This document shows positions 14,989 through 25,601 of a stretch of 64,000 nt of DNA, one piece after another (position 1 is the stretch's first letter; the number at the start of each line of letters is the position of its first letter). The position numbers and the translations under genes were made by a program. A model generated the notes under the pieces. The model saw only the letters and a program-made list of their open reading frames with translations, did no database searches and was not told the origin of the DNA. Source of the DNA: Echinococcus granulosus (taxonomy: Eukaryota > Platyhelminthes > Cestoda > Cyclophyllidea > Taeniidae); NCBI RefSeq assembly GCF_000524195.1, contig NW_020170442.1:372001-436000 (forward strand). Direction: 5' to 3'.

Positions 14989-17900
14989 GTAAGACAATTC
15001 ATATGACACTTGATTGCTTCTGTTTAACTGGACTTTTAGCATTTACTTCTGGTGAAATATCACACGTGATTCCTTCAACCTATTACAAACTTCTATAAAA
15101 TGATCCTAACAGCCTACCTAATTCTGGACTGGGCATTTGTCGATAACTCGGCATGCTGGATTTACTAACTCATGTCAGTCTGCTAAAAATACCTACCATT
15201 CATCTACAACTATCTCCAAATGCTATAAGCTTCAGAACTAGTTGTTTAACCCATAAATACAACCCCGTTTCACATTCTTCCATTTTAATTTTCGGTCTTG
15301 CTAATAGTTAAACGAGATGTTTCCGTATGAGCTTGTTTAAGAATCCTATAATGTGTCAAATTGTTAGGTGCGATAAAGCATTTGATCGTACGAGGGAAAC
15401 CTTTTTTTGCCTGTAAGGTATTAAATTTGGCCACATTCACATGCACTTACTGGAGTAGTTCAGCAGCTACATGTCGGCACATGATTTCTATTGTCCATCA
15501 GCGGTCATCTACTCGATCACGTATGAGATCGTCTGAAATTGCACATGGAAAGTTTAAAGACACACACTAACAAAACACTACTGAAGTTGTAAGTAAATAG
15601 GAGTAGAAAACCGGAAACTCACCTTTAATAAGAATATAAACAGAACTTCCAATTGGTATTTTTTTTCTAGGAGGCATGCAGGTAAACTTTGTTAGCTGCT
15701 ATGTGGACACTTAACTTCCAGCCCTATCTACGTAATACAGACGTATTTTTCAGTTCTGTGTGTTCGATATCCGACTATTTCGTAACGCCTTACAAAGGTT
15801 ATGTGCCATATTCTCACTCATATTCGAGTTACTTACCGAGTTTCCTTGCAAACATTAAATCTGAGTCCAAAGTAAATAAATAAAGTGATTTGCCCGAATG
15901 AACCGCAGTTAAGTCGGAATGATTGTCTTTAATATGATTACCTTGTTGTATTTTCGACAAAAAATAATCAGATCATAAAAGTTTCACTCTTGAAATGTCG
16001 TTACTTTGCAGCAGATACAATCTTAAAGTCAGCAGACAGCACATTTGGTCGATTTTCTCCAACACTGATAGTCTCCCCACATCTTTCCGTACCCACGACT
16101 ACAACCTTCCAACGAGCCAATCACAGCACTGAGCCCAGTCCCACAGGTGCAATGGTCTACACAGCTGAAGCGGTGGCGGGTAATCCGAGTCCACGTTGCG
16201 TTCAACAGATGTGCGCTACCCTTCCAAATAATGTCACGGCCGTCACTCCTGCCGCTGTTGCTGGCAGCAAGACTGGCCTGGATTTCGCTGGTCGATGTTA
16301 CATGACTTTAAATCCCGAGCTTTACGAGATAGAGTATCCTTACGGCCAACTTAAATACCACAGTGGTGTTTACCATCAGTCTCCAAGACGAATAAACTCG
16401 CCAAGAACCTGTGGAGCATTCGTGAAGAGCACGCCAAACATCGTTGACATTGAGCCGCCCCCAATAGCGACCACATTTGGTGAGAGCGTCGAGGTGCCTC
16501 AAGGGGAAACACAGAAACGTTGTCGCTTTAAAATCGACCCCTCTGGGAGTCGACTCACTCCCGTCCTCGGCAACTTTGATACATCGGAAAGCACTGAAGG
16601 TGAGTTGGTTGAGTGGTCGAGACATTACTTATTCATTTGGACGGATGGTATGAAAAAATATGCTGTAAATCTAAACAAGTATCCGGGGTTAATCTCAGAA
16701 AAATGTATTCTAGTCAGAAAGACATCATTACATAAATTTTTTTGGATTTTCACTTCTGAACAGAGAAGTAGATACTGCTTTCTCTGGAATNNNNNNNNNN
16801 NNNNNNNNNNNNNNNNNNNNNNNNNNNNNNNNNNNNNNNNNNNNNNNNNNNNNNNNNNNNNNNNNNNNNNNNNNNNNNNNNNNNNNNNNNAAGGGTGGAA
16901 ATCGTGAAATTTAGAACAATGCTTTGAATATCCGAGACATCTCCCCCAACAAGAAGCTGGAGTGAATAAAGTACGCTGCCATAACTCCAAACACTTGGTA
17001 ATCACGATATATTTGTACTTTAATCTTACTATGAATAATGAATGAAAGTGATGAGCCGTAAGAAGTCAAGCATTATGTCCTATATAGTGGCGAAGTTGGA
17101 CGTTCTCGTAAAAATATTTTACGTGGCACATTCAGCCGCATTACATGTTCGATGATTGGATTTACTGAAAACATCAATCTTTGGTGTCATCTGTGGCGAT
17201 TCACTCGAGACATGAAAACAGGTATAGAGGTAGGAATGCGATGACAGTTTTGGTTAGGTTGGGGAATTGTCGCAGAATTTCCATTACCAACTCTGCAATT
17301 TATAAACTTATCCAGCTGTTGCCGTTTTAATTAAAAATTCCTAATGGTTCATGTTCTCCAGATGCTTAGATAGCAGAAAATCACTATGTGAAAATGCTAA
17401 AACGAGTTCAAACTTTTTTTAAAGTAAAGAAATATACCCAAAAACGGAGATAGTGGGTAAATCTTTCTGCTTAATAAAGTATTATTCAAACAAAAGGAAT
17501 AAGACTTGGTGGCATAGCTGACGCTAACAAAGCTTTGGATAATTGTAACTGGAAGATGGGAAGTGCATCCGGCTTTCGGCCAGTGGATCAACTTGCATCA
17601 GTTACGGGTGGAATTTGGGACAGGAGGCTGGGTAAGACGAATTACTTGAACTATCAAGGGTCGTCCAGTTAGTAAATTTTTTGTATGGTGTACCTGCTGT
17701 CCCCTTTTGGGCCACTTACCTGTGGGTTGCAGGAAATGTGAGAAATTGCGAATGCCACGGCGTGAAACTCCCAGAGTTGCCTAGGCTAATGTGCCAGAAT
17801 CAGTCCACTTTATCGTTGAGAAAATCTTTTAGCGAATTTTCATGCTTGGATCTGTGATAGGCTTGCAAAAAGTTAAGGGAAGCTGCGTTTTGAGAAGTAA

Positions 17901-18643
17901 TTTTTTTTACAAGTGGGAAATTTAATTTACCGCTATCTGATGGAAGATATATGTTTCGGATATTTTTCGCGTCTGGCAACTTTGTTCTACTTTATTAAAA
18001 TTAGGCGAAGAACCTACCATGCGCACAATTCCCATTTTCAATTTTTACCGACCCTACTTTTGATGAATATTACGTTGAGTTTTAAGTTTCGTTGCACAGT
18101 TTCAGCAATAACTTATGCAGATCTGCTCTCCTTTATAAGGTTGATCTAAATCTGGTCAGAGACCTTCAAATTTTCCCAAAGCCACTCAGAATGGCATCTT
18201 TACTCAAAATTTATTTCCTGTGACTTTTAAGACCTTTTAAACACCATGAATTTCATCGTATACACAGACTAGTCGCCGATGCCTTCTGAAAACTATTCCC
18301 CTGGAAGTTGCAATAATTTAGCAATGTTAGCAAAAAAATACGCTATAGTATGATTTGATGCTTTTGAGACTGAATTAAGGTGGCTATGCAGTGGAAAAAG
18401 CGGAACACGGTATCAAGATGTCTTCCTTTCCTTTTCTTTAGTCCACTACATAGACTGACCCATTTTGGCTGTGCGAAAGGTTTTTTCTCAAGTTCATACT
18501 CTTCACGTAATGCATTCTCCTTTATAGAGACGGTGGACGGGGTTGAATTAGAGGTGGATGCCATTCAGATGAAGCGCCTGCGAAACGCTGGCAGAAATTC
18601 GGGCATTTTTGGGGAAGACACGCTCCTCGTCGACATTCATTGA
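13947..18643 (+). CDS. Protocadherin-type cell adhesion receptor, C-terminal part (three exons, 5' partial)
   Basis: A calcium-dependent adhesion receptor of the cadherin superfamily, acting at the plasma membrane. The exons are 13947-14988, 16012-16599 and 18528-18643. They sum to 1,746 nt, which is 581 codons plus TGA, with phases 0, 1 and 1 matching at each junction. The first exon holds most of one cadherin repeat (HATDRDADG, AMDSGEPPLS, then the calcium-linker motif DVNDNGPQW). A second, more divergent repeat follows (AIDLDIGVNGQIEYEI, ATDGGDPP), then a single hydrophobic helix at about 14691-14765 and a basic stop-transfer sequence. The remaining roughly 330 residues are cytoplasmic, Ser/Pro-rich, with no catenin-binding motif that I recognise, which argues for a protocadherin or other non-classical cadherin. 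The upstream cadherin repeats are not in this window. A 100-N gap lies inside the last intron, so an extra exon there cannot be excluded. Confidence 0.88.
14989..16011 (+). other. Intron in the protocadherin gene
   Basis: Bounded by GTAAGA and TTGCAG. The acceptor is a NAGNAG tandem (TTTGCAGCAG), so two products differing by one residue are possible. Nothing else is recognisable inside. Confidence 0.8.
16012..16599 (+). CDS. Protocadherin exon: cytoplasmic domain
   Basis: This exon encodes 196 residues of cytoplasmic tail, rich in Ser, Thr and Pro with a Tyr-rich segment (ELYEIEYPYGQLKY). It starts at phase 1 after TTGCAG and ends TGAAG|GTGAGT at 16600, phase 1. It matches no domain that I know. 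Homology within protocadherin tails is usually low, so its place in the gene rests on phase and position. Confidence 0.78.
16600..18527 (+). other. Protocadherin intron containing the scaffold gap
   Basis: Starts GTGAGT and ends CTCCTTTATAG. It contains the 100-N gap at 16791-16890. Apart from an uninformative AT-rich background I see no other element; a small exon could be hidden in the gap. Confidence 0.65.
16791..16890. other. Assembly gap (100 N)
   Basis: Exactly 100 unknown bases, the conventional filler for a gap of unknown size. Distances across it are not reliable. Confidence 0.99.
18528..18643 (+). CDS. Protocadherin terminal exon
   Basis: Pyrimidine-rich acceptor TTCTCCTTTATAG. 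It encodes TVDGVELEVDAIQMKRLRNA and a further 18 residues, ending at TGA 18641-18643. The phase (two bases completing a codon) matches the donor at 16600. The open frame extends upstream to 18380 but that part is low-quality sequence. No canonical AATAAA was found in the next 300 bases. Confidence 0.65.
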
Positions 18644-21600
18644 CAAACTTTGCCTCAAGGCGATGGATTGTTTCGATGGTGCCCCTCACTCCTTCCTCTC
18701 CTCACCCACTTTATCAATTGAGAATCCCCGCCTAAACCACACGACTTTGTAAATAGAGCCCACTTTGTTGCAAGGATCTTGCTCTTGCTATGAAAAGCGG
18801 ATTATTAGATGAAGGGGGGGGGGGGGGGTTTAACTTAGGTGTGAGTATTATTTGGTTTAATCTACAGAAAAGTCCTTATTTTTGGATTTCAAAATTTAGT
18901 TGCCCATTTTAATAACTGCACTTCCTGGTGAACAGTGAAGTCGATGATCCAAACCATATTGCCCCCAAAAATGGAGTGAATAGGAAAAATGACTGAAGTG
19001 ACCAAAAAGGAGGTGGACGCGGAATTAGTATGTTCTGTTCTCACGGATTTTGGTAACTTACATATAAATGAAATCGGTGTTCCCGCTGAGATGCGCCTAT
19101 ACAAGGTTTCACGTCACTATTTAGCGTATTTACCCAGATCCAAGCCTATATGGCGATGGGACACTTTTGGAAGCACTATCAATGAATAAGTAATCGTAAA
19201 TTTTTGTGAAAATGTATTTGGTTGGGATATTCATACGTGATATTAGTAACTACAATGTGAAATGGCAGGACATATTGCACTCAGGCGGCAACCTAATCAC
19301 TCCTATTTTACTGTATACTGCTGCGTCGCTGGCAAGGGTTCTTTTGAAACCGATCTTGTCAAATCTATGAAGCGTGTTACCATTGCTTACATTGTATTCA
19401 AATACTTGAAAAATATCATAAATATGGCTCACCCCCTGCTTCCACATCATTGTCAAGATTGTACACGCATAGAGCACGCTGCCAGGTACTGTGAGGAATG
19501 ATTTTATTATGAGTCTAATTATCCACGAAAGTCAGTTCCTGGGCTGTTGCGGGATCAAGGAACAAGAATGTGAGGGTATATTCCTATCAGCTCGTAATAA
19601 CGTTTGACCTGTTTCCTTAAGAAAGACGGAATGCTCGATCTAAAAAATCTGCTACATCACCATTTTATAAGGCATATATTTCGAGTGAGATTTTTAGGTG
19701 AAAGTAAACGTATTCTCTTTAATCACTTCCACCGACAGCGTGTTGTGGGAGAGTTGTTTCCGTGTCTTCTTCAATTTATGATTGCAGAATTTTTGCTCTA
19801 TTGGGTGAATATGCCCCTGGAGAAGGTTATTTTAAAGGTGAATCATGTTCTTCATTATAATGCAAGGCAAAAATAGCCCGTCAGAACCCCCCGAAAACGT
19901 TAATTAATTATTTATGGGGGTCATTGTTGTCTTGACTTCATATCTGATAGAGAGCGGTTTGCCAGGGCTTGGTGTTCCAAGGCTTTGCTTTTTCAGGTGC
20001 GGAATTCGCGCCTACACTAGACCCCTTCAGCCACCAACGTTGCACATTGTCAATCTACTGTTGCAATTTGGTAGGCTTTAAACTACTTATCAACAGGATC
20101 GAGTGTGTTTTATATATGCATTTGACGCACTAAAATTGCAGACCACCGGGCTACTCATATAATCACATTTACCAAAAAATATGGAAAATAGAGCCAAATC
20201 ATTCCAAAAATACAAACAACAAATAAAATGATTGAAAATAACTACGAAATTATGTAGTTTTTAAAACGACTAGAAAGTCACAAATTTGTGGAATACGTAT
20301 TCAATCATGGCAACGGTTAGGATACTTTTCAAACCGGTCCTGATTTTGAAGTAATATTCAAAGCTTGTGCCAAATGCAAAAGTAGGGTTAGTTCGTTTTT
20401 GCTAAATAGATGGTGGAAGCAATTTTGCAAGATTAAATGCATTTTTACGACCACGAGAAGATTCGCTGTGGTGCTTGGCAAACAGCGATTTACAACACGT
20501 TGAGGACATATTCTCGATATCTGCAATTAAATCGCCTTCACACTGGTCCTGTCTGAGAAAAAAAGGCGACATTTTCTTCAAATTGCTTTAATAAATTAGG
20601 ACCTGCACCTTTGGTTTAAAAAAATTCCTGCCAAATACACAAAAAACGAATTTTGCTCAGTTCCTGCGATTCAACAAAACAGCTAGTATTTATTACTGCA
20701 CATTTTTCTACCTACTTACTTTATGTACATATACATAACTGACGTTGAATAACTCGCTGATTTTTACATCGCTACTGACATTGATAGCACAGAAGCTAAG
20801 TATGGATTAGTCTGTCACAAATTTTTTGAATTTAAGCATTTATAACATTCCGGACTGTCTGAAGTAGTTGTCGTGGCTCACGCATCTTGGAAGCATCCTC
20901 ATGTATCACATCAAATATCAACGTGCATTCTGGGATGTGTGAGAAATTCAAACAGCTTTTTAACTATCTGAGGTAGGGGATAAAAATTGTTGCCACAATA
21001 TGGATGATTATTATTAGTAATTGATCATCACAACGAAAGTTAGACAATATGTGAGCCTTTAACTGCAAACTCCAATTTACTTCATGTATCGCAGATTCGT
21101 GAACTTCAACCCAACCCTTGGGATACGATATTGGCGTACGTGTGAGCTTAACCATGGGAGATTCAATCTCTGTGGATTTTACTTCCGTCTTGGCACCGTA
21201 CTTTCCCCCCTCCCCGCAAAACTATCTGCGCATCAGTGATAAGCTTTCCTTTTACATTGGTGTACCTCATTACGATTTCGGGGATGGCTCAGGGAGCTGC
21301 AGAAAATAAATGTGTTTGTATTTCCATTTTGGTCCTCGGTGTCTGTCTAAAAAAAACTGGACAATGAAAAACGAATTCGTTGATTTGGTTATTTATCTGA
21401 GATACGCATCACACGTGGAAACAATGAATGGTAATGCTATAGAATGTACATAAATGATGTTGATTTTCAGCCTGTGCGGCATCTTTGCACTGGGATACTA
21501 AGCATTTCAAGCCGTCATATGGATGCGGACACAGTTAAGCACAAATAGTCTGCAAAGTACCGTTACAGATAAGACTCTGCAGAGTTTAATTTTACAGGGA

Positions 21601-24568
21601 ACATGGGAGAACTTTCCCATCATTCGTATGCTGGTATGATATCGCATTGGCCATATTTGAGGTGAAAGAGTACGACTTTAGAGTACTTAGAGAAATTTAT
21701 TTGATCGCCTTCAAAGTTAGTTCGCTGAAACTAAATGCACTTTTATGAATATTTTAAAATCCCCATTGTACTTTTGCCACCTCCTTCAAACCCACTCAAG
21801 ACATAGTAAACTCTTAATGTTATCAGTTTGCAAAGCAAAGACTTTGATGGAGGTAACACATCATGGCTGTATAACATTGCCGTGCAATAAAGAAGCTATT
21901 AATACAATATGTATTAATCAGCCTCTAAAGGGGCCATAAGTAGTCATGAAATCCCCTAATTATCCCATTACACATCTCAATGTCCTCCATGAGTCAATTC
22001 AGAGAGGTGAATTTCCTAAAGTAATTGAAGACAACTTCCAGCATTTATCTGCACGCTGCTCTAAGACGTCATAAGGTCCATAGGTTTGCTGCATCTTTCA
22101 TGTCTAATTGATCCGATTTCTCTGCTACATTCGTATAAACAAATGTCAAAGCCTTGTTCATCACCCCTAATTGCTTTGAGCACCATATTCTGCCAGGCAG
22201 ACGTTTTTGGAAGGTCCCAAATAAACGGGAAGTGGACAGATCTGTATCATTGCCTGTTGATATGACTTCATATTCAGTTAGTTACCTGGCTGGTAGGAGA
22301 TTCGGTTTGATTAAAGGATCATTTGAAAATTTAAATGGAGAGTTGGTCTTCAGGAGGAGGGAAGTAGAGAATTGTTTGCTTCATCCTTCCAAAACCTTTT
22401 CGTCAATAACACACCCTCAGGTTACTTGATCATTCGACCTAGTTAGTGAAGTTTTTGTGTGAACATCCTTGATCAGTGATAGGGTAAAGACAGCTGTGGA
22501 GATTTAGATGCTATTGAAACGACTTTAAAAAGACGGTAATAAGGTCATTTTGGGCTGGAGTTTTAATAATTTTTTTTTTTGAAAAAGACTTAATTTTGAG
22601 GAAACAGTAAATATTAATCAATGTGAATCTCTGAAAGGATTTACTCCTAGCACATTAAAAGCACTACTACGTTGTGTAGAATGCGATTATTTTTACTATT
22701 AACCTATTTATGACTGTCTACTTGTACCCTTATTTAATGTGAAAACTCCATTTCAATATGTACTGATGTCATTCACTCATAATTCAAAGTTTTTGATTAT
22801 TATCAACTGATCGTTCAAGTTTTATTCAAGTGGCAAGATTGATGGTACGAGTTTAGGCTACAAATCACAAGAGTCTTTGGACCGTCTGAAGTGAGATATC
22901 GGAAAAGCTGATGTCACGCTTGCTTTCTGAGTGAAAGCGTGATGAGTGACAGGTTTTAAACTGTCACACTTTTCGTTAGCATAAGCACTTAGAGACGCCA
23001 TTTAAGCTGTTCTGATTCGTTAAGTGTAATAAATTTCTTGCTTCGCATTTGCCTCGCTGAAAGTATCTTAAAGAGCAAATTCTCTGTATAATCATGTCAA
23101 TTGGCGGAATTCATATGGAAGACACTGCTGAATGGTATCTCTAACCTACTAGGGTGGGTTTGATCTCAAAGGACGCCGTTGAATAAGTTTGACTGTGGCA
23201 CCTTAGTGAGAAACGAAATACAAATGACTGGCAATAACAACAGGAATTTGATTCCAAATTGGAGATGCAAATGTACTTTATTTAACATTGTGCTAATTTC
23301 AGCACTTCCTTAATAGTTTATACTTTTCAAAATTCGCTTTAATTGAATGAAAGCAGTTTCCAGACGTTGCATTTTAACTATGGTGGTTTTAAATATTTTA
23401 TAAGCTGGATTATAATACCTCTAGGTTTTTTTCCTCTCTGGGGGGTTCTAGTATTGCTTCATGCAGCCGTTTTAATGGCGAGAGTTTGCTAAAGCAATTA
23501 TTCAGCAGTTATGTAGAGCCCATCAACTGGGTGACCTTAGCGTGTGATGTCGGACATAAAGAATACCATCATATAACTTCATGCAAATCAGCAAGGTAAG
23601 TGTTAAATTAACCGTCAGTAGTGGGCAATATTCCCTTTCCAATTTTGCTTTCACCGTTTAGTAGCCCAAGCATAACAGGCGGTGCTTCCACTAACCATTA
23701 GAGGAGATCTCTTTCGATAGGTGGGCTATGATCAAGGGTCGCCTCGCTAATATGCCCTTTCGCTGAGGCTTCGAATGGGTTGGATCAACCGGGGGTTTGT
23801 AACCACGGCATAACTGAGAGCTAATTTCTAAATGGAATAAGCAGCTTCCACTCGTGGATGATCAATTGACAGATACTGTATAATTAGTCGGGGGATGGAA
23901 GGCGACAGAAATTACACATCCAGTAGAGCATAAGTGTACAATCAGATAAAATATAGACTTTAAATCGGCGTACATTATGGGTGAGCCGTTTTTCATTTAG
24001 ACTTAAGAAATGTTTTAATTATTGCAAGAACAACGGTAATTTCTCAAAGAAATATAAGCGCTAAAAGTTAACTGCTTCGTTACACACCAATTTCGTAATT
24101 TCTGACATTTACACTTAACATTAGGAATAAGTGTACGAAAAGAAGCGCACTATTTGGATAGGCACGATTTTCAAATGCACGTTAATTTACAAGTGATTTT
24201 TGAGTCAGTACCCCTTTTGTTGGAAAAAACCCTACGATAAAGATAATTGACTTGCAATAATGCTTGTAAGGAGAGATCCAGCTTTGTAGATGCAGAAAAA
24301 TCGTTTAAACTGAAGAAAAACCATCATTAGTGCATATGCCCCGAAACGTCTCTCAATGATGTGATTTCGACTTCGACGGCGTTCTTTCAGTGCCAGGTCA
24401 ATGAAGTTTGAAGTACAGCTTGTATGAAATGGAGGTTCTCCTCCATTAACAGATTATTGCTTTTAAAACTTAGGCAAAAGAAGTATTTACCCAATAAGAA
24501 ATACCGTTTGATAAAGTTAAAGAAAACCCCTATGAAGGCAAGTGCTAAAGAGTCCTACCAATTCGCAC
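18644..24568. other. Intergenic DNA without supported genes
   Basis: This includes the 3' flank of the protocadherin gene and a 15-base G run at 18814. Open frames such as 18989-19189, 21118-21309 and 22154-22429 are short, have no domain signature and have no splice partners that I could find. A moderately GC-rich patch at about 23650-23830 is unidentified. Confidence 0.55.
18814..18828 (+). repeat. 15-base G homopolymer
   Basis: Fifteen consecutive G residues in an AT-rich intergenic region. It could form a G-quadruplex or be a sequencing or assembly length artefact. Confidence 0.95.
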
Positions 24569-24734
24569 CTGTTAGCTGAGGACCAGGAGCCATCAGGTAG
24601 CTGTTAGCAAAGTCTATCTCTGCACTTTCTACCTCAGTAAAAAACGGAGTTTTATCAGCAAAGATCCTCACATTGGCTGTTTGCCCTACGACATTTACAA
24701 ATTTCGGTTGATTAAGCTCAAAGGACAGTGGCGC
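24569..24734 (-). other. Orphan exon-like segment next to inverted-repeat copy 2
   Basis: On the minus strand, a GTGTGGTAG acceptor-like site (inside the 280-bp repeat) is followed by 166 nt without a stop, ending CTAACAG|GTGCGA. It would encode 55 residues, including NVRIFADKTPFFTEVESAEI and ending FANSYLMAPGPQLT. The composition looks like a real globular protein. I do not recognise it and found no partner exons. Copy 1 of the repeat lacks this continuation. It may be a captured or displaced exon. Confidence 0.35.
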
Positions 24735-24996
24735 CTACCACACAACACTGCAGAGAGTTGACAATTACGGCGCGATCCCTTGCTGTGTGCATGAAGTACC
24801 GCCTTCCGACCCTGCGAACAACTCCATTTGTGGGTCGAGTGTGTGTGTGCGTGTATGTACGATGGCATATTAATCACCACATCGCCCTCATGCCCAACTG
24901 CGCCTTTGAAACCGGTCTCATGAAGGTTGAGCCAGAGGCCATAACTTACGCCGACTGCTACACAGCGTCATTCAAGACAGACGGCAGTAAACAAGG
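24718..24996 (+). repeat. 280-bp inverted repeat, copy 2
   Basis: The partner of 1496-1774, in opposite orientation about 23 kb away. On this strand the open frame reads MAPTTQHCRELTITARSLAV and continues to SFKTDGSKQG before diverging. Near-identity over 280 bp with abrupt ends points to recent duplication or transposition, or to an assembly duplication. Confidence 0.85.
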
Positions 24997-25453
24997 GGTG
25001 GTGAAATGAACCAATTCGTTACCTTTCTCCTATTAAACTCGACTGCCGGCTGCTACCATGCAAGTAGGATTCATTCGTTCTTCTCGTCCATGCACTGTTA
25101 ACTATTCTAATTTCAGAATATTTGAATATCCGTAAAAAAGCTTACCCCCAACTCTACTATTTATGCTTGTTGGTACTTGGAAAAAGCTATCGTCTCGACA
25201 ACTATTCGTTTAGCCACGCCTTCAACATCTCTTCATTTACACTTTAAATATTTTTCCATCCCTAGTTGTGTGTGAATTGATAGGGTTGATATGGTGAATC
25301 ATAAATTTCGCATACCATGTAAAGTGTATATTCTGTGTTGTTAATTCTGCCAAACCTTCAACGGTCACTCTGTTAGTGAGCAGCAAGTCAATGTCACTTC
25401 ACATTTACAAAAACACGTGAATTTTGTCAGCACGTGGCGATCAGTAGATTGAA

Positions 25454-25601
25454 ATGGCGCACATGGACAGGATAAGCATCAGCCGTCTCTTCGATCCTCG
25501 CAACTTGGGTCACTTTCGTACCGATGACCTTGAAACTATTCTCATTCTAAACGGGTTCTACCCCTCGCGTGAGGACATTGAACAAGCAAGAGAAAAGTAC
25601 G
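25454..25601 (+). CDS. EF-hand-like gene, exon 1
   Basis: Starts MAHMDRISISRLFDP and ends QAREKYG at donor GTGAGC. The open frame runs on to 25711, but the sequence after the donor (LLFIFSG...) looks like intron. Confidence 0.72.
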
